A DNA stretch of 64,000 bases, from the NCBI RefSeq assembly GCF_014805625.2, contig NW_023998456.1:171638-235637 (forward strand), in the 5' to 3' direction. A program made the position numbers and the translations under genes. How positions within the stretch are numbered: the stretch's first letter is position 1; every line of letters starts with the position of its first letter. The notes below the pieces were generated by a model. The model searched no databases. It saw nothing but the letters and a program-made list of their open reading frames with translations, and was not told the origin of the DNA. The stretch comes from Glossina fuscipes (lineage: Eukaryota > Arthropoda > Insecta > Diptera > Glossinidae). Positions 25,296 to 38,570 of this stretch are shown here, piece after piece.

Positions 25296-26452
25296 ATGTA
25301 CACTATGCGATGTAGGGTATCTCAAGCATTATTTGTCTTAATGAAAATTCTCGTAAGACAACATAAGAAGGGAATAATGTAATAGAAAACCGTTTGGGAA
25401 GAGTGGTTTGGAATTAATTTTTTATTTGGATAACAAAGAAGATATTTTGGCATAGTACGAAATCTATAGCCGCAGAGAAGCGAAATAATCTGACGTGATG
25501 AAATTCCCATCTACTTGCACTAAGTGTAGCCGAGACAATGAAGATTAAAGGAAATATTTTCTAATATTTCATAAAAATGTAAGGACACGTTCTGCTTTTT
25601 TTCAGCTGCTTATAATTCGAGTATAAAAAATTATTGACAGAAAGAGAAAAGTCTGCCGGAGAAAATATCAGTAAAATGAGGGGTGTCTAGCGATATCTAT
25701 AAATCTAACAGTGGACAGATTTAAGGTCTTATGCACTTGAAATAACTTATTTCTCATTAAAATAATTTACTTATTAGTATAAAGCGTAGTTAGTTTAGTT
25801 TTAATAAAATAACATACTTGTATGCATGTTTATGTGCATTATATGTTTTATATCTTTTGTAATACGAATAAAATCAACTTTTTATAAATGCGAGTGTTGT
25901 TGTACTCTTGTTGAAAACGTCAACCGAATTGATTAATGTGTGTTAATATCTTTAGATTGATTTAAATGCAAACCACTATAAAGCCCACTTGTATCTATTT
26001 GATTTATAGTGACACAAGCAATACTTCGCTGACACCGAATTGTTTTGCACTCTCTACTCAACACTAACATATGCTGTCCACCACAGGGGAATAAATATTA
26101 AGAGACTCTTGTCACTAGAATCTTTTTACACTCTCTACTTTTGGGGAGAAATATCGGGATATGTTTGTCGGTAGATCAAGTTGTGTCATATTGACGCGGG
26201 TTCGAAAGGTGACATTTCCGTCTACTTCTTTTACGCAAACAGTTTTGTATTTCGGTAATCGTCTCAAAGTTGATGTTATGGTAAGAACTCATATTATATG
26301 AAATTTTTAACAGAACTCACTGCACTGTACAATGTCACCGTCAACACGTTGTGCCAGCGTGAGAAGTATTTCTAAGCTTAAGGATCAGGATGATTTATCG
26401 AATGCAACAGGATGTAGATGGATGGTTTCGTTCTAGAAATTTCAATGTCATA

Positions 26453-26500
26453 TAAGTAAGAAGATTAAATTCGGTTGGGACCGACCCATTGGATACTCAT
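26453..26500 (-). repeat. Rep-B terminus
   Basis: AAGTAAGAAGATTAAATTCG runs into TCGGTTGGGACCGA, a hairpin with a 5-bp stem; the same order as at 24.6 kb. Confidence 0.45.
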
Positions 26501-27229
26501 CACCGTTATTGTATAAGCGATTGAAAAAAAGGAAAAAAGTAAATTTGCATACCCCCATTATGTCGAGTGGGCGTGGTTGATTTTTTTCTATTTTTGTAGC
26601 ATAATTTTGTGGAAATTTACATTTCGTGTCTCTTGTAGTTTAGCGGCAACGAGGAAGAGATACGGAAAGCGAAAGTGTTCTCAGCTTTGACATATGGGTG
26701 CAATGAGGCTTACTTGTGAAGAAGAAAAGTCGACAAAGTTTTATAAAACATCGAAGAACGTCGTTATGTAAGTAACCATGACCTTGTTAAGTAATTAAAT
26801 ATGAATTATTAAGACAATTTTAAATTATTTGTGGACGGCTCGATATACAAATCGGTTGTCGGCGAAATCGAACCATTTCTGGAGCACCATTGAAAAATGG
26901 GTAGAAAATGGGTAGACATGACAAAGACTGTGACCAAAAAAGTGTGAAGTACGATAAACCGCTTCAAAGCCATGACTGATACTTCACAAGATTATGCTGT
27001 GCATATAACGCGATAGGGAGGGGGATTATTCATTGTAATGCGGTACTGTGTAAGACGGAGTCACGGGAGTCGGCCAGAATTGATCAACACGAAAAACACA
27101 ATTTTTCATTACGAGAATGCTAGACCTTACATATTTTTGATGAGCCTGCCTTGGTTGCGAAGTTTTGAGTTCATTAAAAAAAGTAAAAAAATCTACTTAA
27201 AAGCAAGGAAATCCATTGTACTGAGTGAC

Positions 27230-27505
27230 GGACCACCATTAAACACCCACACCATCCTACAGTTGTAGGAAATGTAGCCTGGTCGAATAAGGGGCCCGAT
27301 CCGAAACTTTTTCAATAGCGGACGTTTGGCCCAGCCAATTCAGGTCCAATGTACGTCAGTTTCATTAAAATAGGTAGGATGGAGGCAAGAAAATCCCACG
27401 GGCAGACGGACTCACAAGCTTAGATCGATTCATTGGCTCATTGTGAAAGAATGAATAGAAGGTGGGCGGATCTATCTCAAATCCTTCTGAGGGCTGCATA
27501 CGTCC
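27230..27505 (-). repeat. Rep-A copy
   Basis: Starts GGACCACCATTAAACACCC, has CCGATCCGAAACTTTTTC and GGGCAGACGGACTCACAAGC, and ends CAAATCCTTCTGAGGGCTGC. Confidence 0.6.
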
Positions 27506-27793
27506 TTTACCACAAGTGACGTAGGCTATCAAAAATTGCGTTTGTTTAAAAAAAAATTAGTAAATGAACTAAAGGATGGCAAGCAAATGTTGTCGCATTC
27601 TCTTTTATGTAACAATATGTAAAAGCTTCGGGTGCTTAAGATATTAATTTGTAAAAAATTATATTTTTTTTTTGAAACGACCCAAAATTAATTTGTGTGT
27701 AGGTATATAAAAGCGACACTGGGATAAAATTTTTTGTCGTTGTTGTAGTTAATGTTAATAAACATTTATTTCAAAAAATGTTTTTAAATGTAA

Positions 27794-28072
27794 CTATAGT
27801 GGGCCCTGACCAATCATTACACAACCAGCATCACTCCTCTGTTATTCGTAGAACGAGTTTCGAAAATAGAAGGTTATACGAGAAGCTGTCGAAAAATGTT
27901 CCGATCAAAACCATTTTCAATAATGTTCCTCCTTAGGGCAAAACATGTCGATGTACCGGAGTTGATCAAAGTTTCTTCTCTCCTTTCCGGATTTTCCACA
28001 CATCCGCGAAAACTTCATCATAGTATCTCATTATAGTTTTGCGATTTGTAGATTGAACACAACAAGACGGAT
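27794..28072 (-). repeat. Rep-A copy (eroded)
   Basis: CTATAGTGGGCCCTGACC, CCATTTTCAATAATGTTCC, GGGCAAAACATGTCGATG and GCGATTTGTAGATTGAAC keep the Rep-A order. Confidence 0.5.
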
Positions 28073-28747
28073 CAAAATATATGCAGTAAAGACAAAATTT
28101 GGCAAATGTACTCACTTTGTGAAGGAATAGGAAAAAAAGTTAATATTATGTGATTTCTTATCCTCTCTTTTCTCGGATCAAAAAGAGGAAACCACTACTT
28201 TTCGATGCTTTCAAATAAAACTAAAATTTTTTCAAATTTTTTCTGAAATCTCCGGAGATAGATTTCACTCCCACCGTAATGAAGTTTCTTATAGCTATAC
28301 TTAAATTTAATAAATTTTACAAAGAAAGGTATTAATTAAAGAGGAATTTTTACTTAATCTATTCAAATTTCTTTAAATGCTGTGGCTTTTGTAATTTTTG
28401 AACTTTTATGTATAAGTGGAGCTTTACTCAAGTATCTCTTATTCCATGGGGTTCATGAATTTTATTGCAGCGCTTGCTTACTTTGTGCTTTTTTGAAGAG
28501 GATTCCTGCTTGCAATCTCGCAAGAAATTACTATCTTTACGGTTTGGTTTGGCATGCAACAAACAGGAGTTTACTCTGTGCTTCTAATATTATGTAACAC
28601 AATGCCCAAATATTCCCAGTTTGTGTCTTTGCATTTATAGTATCATAATGCAAAAAGTCACAGCTCTGAAAATTGGCTTTAATGCTGCCATCGGCATAGG
28701 CTACAAGACACCGAAAATTTCCTTTCCACTTTTGAATTATAAGCACC

Positions 28748-29010
28748 GATGTCCATTTGACTTCACTTAACATTTTTTCAATTCTCTCAAATTCAAATTC
28801 TTATAAAAAAGTTGTCGAGTAAGTGACGAGTGTTTGCAATTCGTGTGTCAGCACGAACATATAGAGGCTTGCGAAGATTTCCGATTCATTTCTTAAATTG
28901 TCACTATCGATGTCCATTTAAGTTTAGTTTCAAAACTTTCCATATTCTCAGTTCTCTAAAATTATCGTAAAAGTTGTCGAGTAAGTGACGAGTGTTCACA
29001 ATTCGTTGTA
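28748..29010 (+). repeat. Diverged tandem duplication, offset about 162 bp
   Basis: GATGTCCATTT at 28748 recurs at 28909, and AAGTTGTCGAGTAAGTGACG at 28809 recurs near 28971 with further match (GAGTGTT.GCAATTCGT), giving two units about 162 bp apart. Confidence 0.6.
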
Positions 29011-29879
29011 TAAGCCAAATATAATTATTTTCTTCTCTTACTTTTCCTTGATTGTATGTACAGAGAGAAAAGAATACACGCTGGAAAAAAAAATGTTTCT
29101 TGTTGTTGTTTGAATGCCTGCAAATAATGGCCTATCAAGTGTAGCCGAGTGCAGAGGTGTTTATTGTATGGCATCATAGTAAGTAAATGCATTTATCTCT
29201 TATCCCTCTCAGCTTCACTTTCTTTGCTTTCTTTCTTTTTAAAAAGTCATGTGACTAAATACTTTGTTTCTAAACGAGTGCATTTGAAAAATGATGACAT
29301 TTGCAAATTATTAAGACATACACAATCAAACACACACACGTATGCCCGCATGTAAACGCACAAACTGCCTAAAGAAGGAGTGAATTTTATTCATTCATTT
29401 GCTCTGCTAACTTTACTTTACTTCAATTAACGTTAAAGATTAGAGCGAGCTATTAAAAAAGTTTCTGATAACAAAATAAATTTGAAATTTTTTCGTGAAA
29501 TATTGACTCAAAGCCGATAATTATTCTAAATTTGGCATCAAGGCTGCCGCTATGTTGTGTGATGTTATGAGATCATTTTTGACATTAACTTGAAGTTTAA
29601 TTGTATAACTTCTGATAAATGATCGTAAATTATTTAAACATATCATTTACGCTACATATGAATGGCACGCAAAGAATTTTTACACGCATGTCTTTAGTCG
29701 TCTAAGAAGCAACGCAACAAAGTGTCATATACCAGGAAGCTTCCCTGTTTGACGTTTCAGAGAAGTAAGATAAATACAGAAACGATGTGTAAGTGAAAAT
29801 TGTGGATTATATTATTATGCCCATCACCGAAGAATGCCTCAGGAAACTTCAGAGACCCGACAAAGTATATGCGCGCTTG

Positions 29880-30700
29880 ATAAGCAACATGCCCGTCTGT
29901 CCGTCACTGTAATCTCTCATGTAAACATTCCCCTCGCCGCTTTCGGCATCAAATTTAGCAGAGACATTGCTTGTTCTTGCACGCAGATTAGTGTTGAAAA
30001 TGGGCCAAATCGGTCGAAGGACACGTCCGCGGCAAAGCGTAAACTGAACGCCACCCCATTTTTGCTCACTACTCACCTGCAATTTTCTACGTTTACGTAA
30101 AGGGAAACTCTATTATTTATGTGCAAAAATGGAAAAAGTCGGCCATGCCCATACAAAGGTGTAAGTAATTGAGTTTGCTTGTTTTTTTTTTTGAGCTTTT
30201 ACGCTTATGACTCAGTCATAAGACAAACAAGACAGAATGTTGATAATTATTTTATACATTCTTCAAGTGAAGATATATCATCTGCCTAACAATGTGTCAA
30301 TTTTGAAATAAATGTGGTGGAGAACACGACGTGATGGATTTATTTTTTCTTAATAACACCCTCAATATGGGTATCAAATGAAAAGACTTGGAGAGTAAAA
30401 GGCGATAAGGTAAACGTATTGACACTAAATTAATTATGGTCGGCGTCGCGACGTGGTGGATCAATTTTCTCTTAACAAGACAACCGATATGGGTATCAAA
30501 TGAAGGAATTTGGAGAGTAGAAGTCTATAAGGTAAACGTGTTGATACTAAATTAACTATAGTCGGCGCCACAACGTGGTGGATTAATTGTTTTTAATAAA
30601 ACCATCGATATGGGTATCAAATAAAAACACTCGGAGAGTGAAATGCAAAAAGTCAAGTGTCTTAATTCTAAATTAATTACGGTGGAAGTTTAATACATAA
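29880..30700 (+). repeat. Repeat element related to the 58.0-58.66 kb element
   Basis: GTCTGTCCGTCA, GTTGAAAATGGGCCAAATCG, GCGTAAACTGAACGCC, CCACCCCATTTTTGCT and AGACAAACAAGACAGAATG occur in the same order as in the 58-kb copy. It contains a triplicated 121-bp block. The ORFs of 77-88 codons here are chance frames. Confidence 0.55.
30295..30662 (+). repeat. Triplicated unit of about 121 bp
   Basis: TATGGGTATCAAATGAA-type motif at about 30366, 30489 and 30609, each followed by TTGGAGAGTA and GATAAGGTAAACGT-like tracts and preceded by ACGTGGTGGAT. The spacing is 123 and 120 bp, with a short fourth start after 30662. Confidence 0.7.
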
Positions 30701-31029
30701 AATCTACACATAATCCTAAGCGACTATTAGGGCATTGCGGTTCTGAGTGCCATATGCTTTTATGTACGAGCTGTGTTCAATAATGTTCGAAAAGCAGTTC
30801 AGAAGTGTTTTAAGAGCCGATACGTAGTTATTCTTGAATAACCGATTTTGTATATATGTCATGGATATGTCGAATTTGGACATAATAACTGAAAATTTAT
30901 TGAACAAATTGATACATGCTGAGTGTATAAGAAAGTCTTTACGAATCACTCAGGGTATGCCACGTATACGTGCAACAACATGCCAACGTTTATAAAGAGG
31001 TTGGCAAAAACACAAAGGTATAGCGTGTA

Positions 31030-31115
31030 GGTGGGTATCCAATCGGTAAGTGTTATGCCTTTAGCTAGAGCTAAAAGTGAAAGCTTAGCTCAGCAATCCT
31101 TGACCTCGGGGTGTA
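31030..31115 (-). repeat. SINE-like fragment
   Basis: GGTATCCAATCGGTAAGTG and TTATGCCTTTAGCTAG match the 9.4- and 47.9-kb copies. Confidence 0.4.
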
Positions 31116-31252
31116 CACATATTATGTACTCGACAAATTTCTTGCGGTTTTTCCCGACACCAGGTTCAAATAAGTTTTTTCATGTAGCCGGACAGATAAT
31201 TAGGATTAAAGGTATGTATGGTTATATGCAGCAGTGACAAGTAATTTTGGAA

Positions 31253-32210
31253 ATGGAAGATCAAAGTGAGCACAAGGGACATATTGTGCTTTTTTATTCC
31301 AAGAGCCGCAGAAGTGGGTAGAGAAATATGTGCGGTACATGGCCAAAATGGGTTCGCTCTGAGAATTCTTCAGTTAAAACTTCGCTGTGTTCTGGTAGGT
31401 CAAATACCATTGATGATGACCAACTAAAGGTTACAATTGTAGCTGATCGATCATAACGATTCGTGAGATTGCGAACGAAACCTAATTCATCCAAAGCAAC
31501 CGTTAGTGCATTGCATAAAAGGATAGGTACTTTTTAAAAAGATGGATATTTCGACTTTATATGATTTAAAAGAAACACAGCGCATTAATGACTGCGATGT
31601 GCTTTTAAGATGAAACCAAAATGATCCATCGCTGAAGACAGTTGTAACTGCTTAATGGGTCGAGCAACGCAATAGTTCATGGTCGAAACACGGTGAGCTA
31701 CTTCAAGCAATAGCCACAGTACGTCCATTTACGAAAAGAGAATTTTGCTATCAGCGTAGTTATACTGACTCCATGTTACATAATGAGCTCTGCCGTGTAA
31801 CAAAATAATCAGTGATGAGGTATACTGTGAATAACATACACAGTGTGAATGTGTACTGTAAATAATCAAACTCAATGAAGCCCTGCAGCAGAACGGCCAT
31901 CATTGGTTGGCCGAAGAAATATTCTTTTTTATCACGACAGTGCAAGACCTCATACTTCTTTCGTGACTCGGCAATAATTATTAGAACTTGGCTGGGAGGT
32001 GTTACCAGATCCACCATTGCATCCTCAGATTACCAAATCTTTCGTTTTCTGCAAAATTCTTTATTTGACAAATCTTTCAATTCAGATGACAATGTACATT
32101 CATGTATAGAAAATTTTTTTGCTGTGAAAGATCAGAAATTTTTTAAGGAGCATATAACGAAATTGCCTAAAAAGTGGAAACTTATTATTGATATAATAAC
32201 AAATATGTAA
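31253..32210 (+). mobile_element. Near full-length but broken mariner transposase gene
   Basis: Seen: the start MEDQSEHKGHIVLFY matches the N-terminus typical of one mariner group. It is followed by CSGRSNTIDDDQLK (linker), KETQRINDCDVLL and QNDPSLKTVVT (around the first catalytic block), YHDSARPHTSFVTRQ (31930-31974, second catalytic block) and LGWEVLP-like remnants. A good C-terminal stretch reads ASSDYQIFRFLQNSL, FAVKDQKFFKEHITKLPKK and a stop. Several in-frame stops and frameshifts separate these parts, so the element is dead. The longest open part is 31875-32210. A polyadenylation-like AATAAAG follows the stop. Its distinct N-terminus separates it from the relics at 42 and 63 kb. Confidence 0.8.
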
Positions 32211-33213
32211 CTTAATAAAGTTTACTCCTTAAATAAAAAAAAAAAATGTCATTTCATAGCGAGAAACCGTAAGAAATTTCCAGAGTAACACATTGATTGG
32301 GAGCACCAAACAAGTCAAATTCAAAGTCGAAGGAGTATTCTAGTTAATGCTGATGAGTGATGAACAATGGATGTACTAGCAATGTTACCGCATTCAAAAG
32401 CAAATTGCTTACTCCGATTTTGAATAAAGCAATGGTCAGAAGGCCCTATACCTTACCTCCTTATTTAAAAAAAAAAAAAAACCAAATACAAATTCTTTTC
32501 GAAATCTTACTATCTTTAATAGATTGAGGGAAATTTTGAATACACAATTCGTTCGTTCGTGTTCGTTCCTCGTACAATATGTTATTACGGCATTTGTTTT
32601 ACTGCCTTTAATACAACATATTATTAAGTTTCCTTTTTTTTCAGTTCTGCATTAAAGACAAATCAACTTAAGTAACATCCTATTATTTCAATAATAATTA
32701 CTTATACATTTCGCTGCTCACAGACACACAAATGTATTCATAGATATGCAATAATGTATTAACATTATTCACTGCTAAGTCGTATACTTATACACAAACA
32801 CACAAACATACACACAAAAGCAAATTTAAAAGTTGGTTAACTTTAGCAAAAAATGAATGCTTATACTCTTACAAAAACATTATCCTTTGAACATAAAACA
32901 AAATCATTGAAACCGTGAAGAAAGAGAAAGATAAAACATGCTAACCATGCCTGCAACAAATCATGCATACATTGAAAATGCGATCAGATTATTATACATT
33001 GGTAACGCCATGACTGCAAAAACATTTCGATATAAATTTCCATTGTAGTAACCCTTACCGCACACATTCACCCGCACTTTTATATTCTACTTCTTTTGCC
33101 CCGTCGTACGCTATTTCTCGTTAAAACCAATAAATTTATATTTTTTCGAAGCCAAACGCTGTTACTTTGTTTGCTTGCTGCGATTTTGCTTTTATCCCTT
33201 TCCCTACCGTTTA

Positions 33214-33236
33214 AACCCCAACCCCAACCCCAACCC
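33214..33236 (+). repeat. AACCCC tandem repeat
   Basis: Three full AACCCC units plus AACCC. Confidence 0.9.
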
Positions 33237-33776
33237 TACATACATATGTGTATTATTCCTTTTAGTAGAAAATAAATAAGAAAAAGTCGTTTAATAAATT
33301 TTATCCTTTTAAGCCATTTTTCTTTGCTTTATTTTCGCTTAACTAAAAGAAAAACGAGCAAAAAAATGAAAATAAAAAATTGGTTGAAGATTTTGCTTAA
33401 CTTTGTTTCCTTTTTCCTCTTTGTTTGCTTAACAAATAGAACAAGAAACACATATTTCTTTTTCTAATAGAGAATCAAATGAAAAAGAAGAGAATAAAAA
33501 AAAAAAAAAAAAAACGCAAAAAGAGAAAGAAAAAGAATTTCATGAAAAAGTAGACACGAAAGCAGTGAAAGTGTTAAATACCGTGAAATATTTACCAAAA
33601 GATATTCACCTTTTTCACATATTTTTTATGCAACGCATGAAAGAAACCTTCAACTTTTGCTCTTCGTATGACTTTTATGAAGGAATTCATTTAAATTCGC
33701 GTAAAAAGCATATATGAATTGCATAAATTGTTCTAATATTTGTTTAATTACGCCCTGCGTCACGTATGCTACAAGT

Positions 33777-33816
33777 GTATATTAAATTTGTGCGGATGTA
33801 TGCCACACCCAAATGC
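33777..33816 (+). repeat. Rep-A left-end fragment
   Basis: GTATATTAAATTTGTGCGGA and TGTATGCCACACCC match the Rep-A left end. A right-end fragment lies at 34545-34583 about 0.73 kb away, so the two may be one copy split by other sequence. Confidence 0.45.
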
Positions 33817-34544
33817 AATTTTCAAAATTCTTTGACAAAAGTCGCTCGATAATAGCAATTCGAAATTTTAAATCGATATGAAAAATTTGGGTCGGCTTGG
33901 GTAATGCTGGCGTTCAAGCCCGCTCATAAAATCGTTCGTACGAAAACTCATTCTTTATACGCGTAAGAAGCTCTTAAGGTTTCATTCTGAAAATTGGTTC
34001 GCAATAGTAAATTGACGAAGTAATCAACCTGGACTCCGTAGGTTTAGACTTTGGATGCCATCGCATAAAAGGGCTCTATTTCGTCGACCCACCCTAATTA
34101 AGCCCTTCAGACAAAGTTTACATTTTTAATATTTTATGATGAAAATTGGTCTACAGGAGCAATTTAGCAAAAAAATTAACGGCAAGAAATTTGGATCACA
34201 TAGGTTTATTTTTTGGGTCCCAATAGATATAGAGACGATCGTGAAAAGCAAGCCTTTACATGGAGTGAAAGTATATTCTCTAGCTTTTTATGACGAAAGC
34301 TGGAAAATAACAAAATTATTAGAAAGTAAATTAAATTTGGATTACGCCATGCGATGTTTCGAGTATTCATGAAACTGCGGGCTTGCATGAAAAGTGTGCC
34401 TTCGCATGAAAGCACTGTGTAACTTTTGATGTATTATTACCACAAAACCAAGTGGCGTAGGGTATCCGAACTTAGAATTGCCCGACAATAGAGTTCTTAT
34501 TTGTTTTGAAATCTCATTATATTAATAAAGGCAGGTGGTGTGGG

Positions 34545-34583
34545 AAATTTCATAGTGGGCCAAGCCCCATTATAGTGTTTTTG
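34545..34583 (+). repeat. Rep-A right-end fragment
   Basis: ATAGTGGGCCAAGCCCCATT and ATAGTGTTTTTGC match the Rep-A right end. Confidence 0.45.
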
Positions 34584-35604
34584 CTTCTTTTTCGAGAAGA
34601 ATTATTCTCGTGTCGTAGGGAATAGTTCCACAAAGGACAGAGATTTTTGACTAAGGCCATCTTATGATTTTCCTGACTTAAAATTGTCAGTGCACGTCAT
34701 TAAATTAAAATCCATAGCGTTCTAGTTTGAACAGAGTTGAACAAGACGGTTTTGATTATTGTTATTGACAAAACCAGTTAACTGGTTATGATGCGCGCAT
34801 ACACTCATGTTAGAGCGCTTGGCGTCATAGATCGATTTCAATGACGCACTATGTGCGCGTCATATGAAATAAAAAACTACGCATTGACATGAAAGCTTAA
34901 AACTTCAGTAAAATGTAAAACAAATCTCGTTTAGTGCTGTGTTCCTCTTATAACACAAGTACGTCTGCTATAAGTTAAAAAAAAAAATGTAGTAAAATTT
35001 TTTGATACAAAAGTAAGGAATTCGGGAGCAGTCCTTGATTACAATATAAACCCTTGCTGGACGAAAGGTAAGGCAAAAGAAGTTATGAGAAGACATTTTG
35101 CTCTTGAGCTCCTCTACCTCCTATTTTTTATTTGAACTCCCTCATGTTTTATATAGAAAATCGGGGATATTTCTTTTAGTTACAGCTGTTTATGAATCTT
35201 ATTAGTTTTTTGAGCAAATAACATTTTTAAAAATTATGTGTTAACTTATCATTTAATACAAATGAAATCTTATTCGTTTCACTCTGACTATTCCGCAAAA
35301 TTTATTATGCGAACGTGTGTATCTAATTTTAATGACTCGATTCGTGACCTTTTAATAATAAATTACGCACGACTGACGGGTTATTAACCTTTTTTATGAC
35401 TCATGGGATATTCACAATTGGATTGGAAAGGTAGTCCTATTAACAACGATTTAAGATAGCTTAGAAAACCGATGTTGTTCGCAAATTGGATTGAGAATAA
35501 AGTAGTACCGACTGACCTTCCGACACGATCGTCTCTGTTGTAAAACTGTTGGACAAAAGCATTTTAGAAAACGATTTCAGTATGTATATTTATGTATTCA
35601 GATA

Positions 35605-35690
35605 GAAATCGCGACGGCCAGGTCAGTAATCTCGGTTCCAAATTCGAGCGCGATAGTGTTTACTTTGGTCGAAGGTAGAATGAATGCCTA
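35605..35690 (+). repeat. SINE-like fragment
   Basis: GGTTCCAAATTCGAGCGCGATAG is close to the B-box region of the 23.3-kb insert. Confidence 0.35.
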
Positions 35691-38169
35691 GTCAATCAAG
35701 AAATTACCGACTGTCCACACATTCACTAGGCCTTAGCCATCTTCCCCTTCTCTTTCCCTTTCCTCACTTTCTTCTGACCGCCATCGCAAACATTTGCGAG
35801 ATGAAATGAATCGAGTTCAACGTATGAAAGTCACTCACTTATTTTATTTATTTTTTTCGTATGTATTCTGTTTTATGATTTTCAATCACTTGCTTTGCAA
35901 CTGCATCATTACCTTTGCATAGAAGTTTTCAGACCTTTCCAGCAATTTGTTGCAGTAGAGCTTACTACATCTCTTTGATCTTTGAGTTTAAAATACATTT
36001 GCTTGAGTTATTTCCTTAAAAGTACCCAGGTCTTGGCTTAAGAAATTATAGTACACTTCCATAGCTTTCAGTAAAAAAGTTAACCGATTGACTTTTAAAC
36101 GCCCTAAACGAAGTCTCCAATTCAGTTTCTGTACCGATCATAAGAACCAAACTTACCGACTGCTGGATTGTTATGTTTCACGCTTCAAACCAGTTCAGCC
36201 AAATTGGGCAACATTTCAAAAATTTTTAATTACTTCTTATACATTGGTCAATAATTTCCGGAACAAACATTTTTCCTTTTTAGCAAAATTCGATATTTTT
36301 TGCTTGCCGGCGTAGTTTCTTTGATGAATGATAGGATCACCTCTGACACTTTAACGCCGTTTTCATAGAAGATAGATTGGTCAGGATAACAAGATCATAA
36401 GATATCTTCTAAGTTTCCGAAATAATTATCTCCGAATGATTTGTAGCAGTTCGAATTCATGCAATTTTGTCGTTGTAGGCTTCGAGTTGCGATAAAGTAC
36501 ATTTGCTCCACTGTGCATGACACCTATGTGGAAAACAGATTTCCAATGCCCAAGTTTTCGCACAGAGCGCGCTGCCTTTAAATACATTCACGGTATTAAC
36601 TATTGCTGGTAACTATACGTTTTGGTTGTAGGTATTCCCGAATAAGTGTCCTATGAAGATAAAGGAGATTCGTGCAAGCAAGTATATTAACAGGATGGCG
36701 AGGCTCTCACAGCGTTTTCAACAACTTGTGTTAGAGTTATTCGGATGCCACACAAGGCGACTCGCCAAGGCGGGAAATTTTTGTGCAATAATCTTTCCAG
36801 CCCTTCCAATGTCTACATTTAAAATTGAACCTGCACAAATCCTGTCCTCTTCCACATGTAATCCTTCTTCATCAACGCTTTACTGCACAGGATATAGGAA
36901 TTTTTTTTAGAGACGAAACCTATGCGCTAGCTCCGGAAATTATTGATCGGTGTGTTATAATACAAATGCATACGCATATTAAGTTTTCCCTCAATGGCTT
37001 TAGTTGGCAGGATATGATTGCGGCACGTCAATATTCCTGCCAGAATCCGTCTCTATCCAATTAATATTTGTTTGGATTTCACAAATCATGAAAATTGTTT
37101 AACGAAAGCAAATTTAAATCGATTTTGTAGGTCGTGTACGTAAACGGTCATGTCTCGCATTCGATGAATTTTCGCCAAACATGTGCAGACTTTGAAAGAA
37201 GTGCAACGCAATGAGGAAATATTCAATAAAATTTTATTATGTTATTAAGCAAAAAATTTTACTTTGCATTCAATCTCTTTAAAATTTGAAATAATTTCTC
37301 GATTTCGTTGCCCCTTTAAAAATTCATCATTTTCGTAGTAAGCATTATGTAATTTATACTAATGATGTTTGCATGTACATTAGTGATTACAACAAACATA
37401 TTACATTTAATTCAATTTAATTAGTAAAACAACAAATTTGAAGTGTGTGTGACAAACAACCCTAAACCAAAACAGGAATATATGTTAAGAATTTATCGAA
37501 AGCTCCCCGAGGATATCACATTAGTAGCATGCGTTGCAAAAAAAAAAAGAGAAAAAACAGCAAATACCGTAATGGGGGATACAAGGATAGAAACAAGTAT
37601 TAATGGTATTAACCACAAAGCGGTCATTAAAGGAAAAATACAACATGACAAACAACAACAACAAATAAGAAAAATATCATAAGTCAAACACCCAAAAACG
37701 AATGACTGAATGGAGTATTTTTGAATGAGTAAAGCAAAATTGGGGAGAATTAGGAAAAATAGAAAAGAAAAAACATTTTTGATGAAAGCGTATCTTTTCT
37801 TCCATACATAAACGGAAAGGATAGAGTTTAGATGCGTAAATATTCATATATACCGAGACATATATATGTATATTTGGCCATAAGCAGGATTAATGTCTTC
37901 TTTAAAAGCCTTCATGTGCGAAGGCGTAAAAGGGAAGCACACGATATGAAATGAAAACGATTTTGTTTTAGGTGTTTGCAGTGAAAGAACACAGAGAAAA
38001 ACAAGCTTAGAGATAGATGACTTTCTTTTAAAACGAATTTGGTATACTTGCCGTACCATTTTTTTCATCTCACTGTGGGCTTCATCCAAACAAGGGAACA
38101 AGGGAGTGGAGAGTGGCCCCTATGTCTTTGGCCTAGTAACAGTTACAGAGAATTGTAGCAAAAAGAAAT

Positions 38170-38330
38170 AGGCAAGGGGTGGCGGGGAGGGGTACGCGCA
38201 ATCGGCCACGACTTATCTCTCACTATAGCTACGAGCCAATAAGGTCATCAAACCACACTGAGATTTCAATGCGTGAACATCGACTTGGTAGTCACTTGTT
38301 TCCTCGACTTTGCGGGAAGGTAGATATTCC
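38170..38330 (-). repeat. SINE-like fragment
   Basis: GCAATCGGCCACGACTTATC, CACTGAGATTTCAATGCGTG and GACTTGGTAGTCACTTG share order with other copies. The 88-codon plus ORF across it is not a gene. Confidence 0.45.
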
Positions 38331-38520
38331 CAAAATGAGCAAAGAGGTGTCAAGAAAGTGTCTATCTGTACGATCAGGATTATCAGACAAGATCAAAAAA
38401 ATTTTTCCTTTACATTGTAAATTTTACCAGCGCAGTTGTTTTTGATGATAATATTGTTTATAGGCTTCTAAATAATAAAAAAAGAGGAACGACCAAGAAT
38501 AGCAACGACGAAGTACAGTC

Positions 38521-38570
38521 ATCGCACCGCACTGAGATTTGAACCCGGGAACAAGTAGTTGCGACTGTTA
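38521..38570 (-). repeat. SINE-like B-box fragment
   Basis: CGCACTGAGATTTGAACCCG is a tRNA B-box-like tract (GGTTCAAATCTC on the minus strand). Confidence 0.4.

Noticed and set aside
31760..32017. Minus ORF of 85 codons
   Set aside because: Antisense of the mariner transposase relic on the plus strand.
37844..38101. Minus ORF beginning with a CLDEAHSEMKKMVRQVYQ stretch
   Set aside because: Looks exon-like, but no acceptor lies upstream and no GT donor lies at a sensible place.
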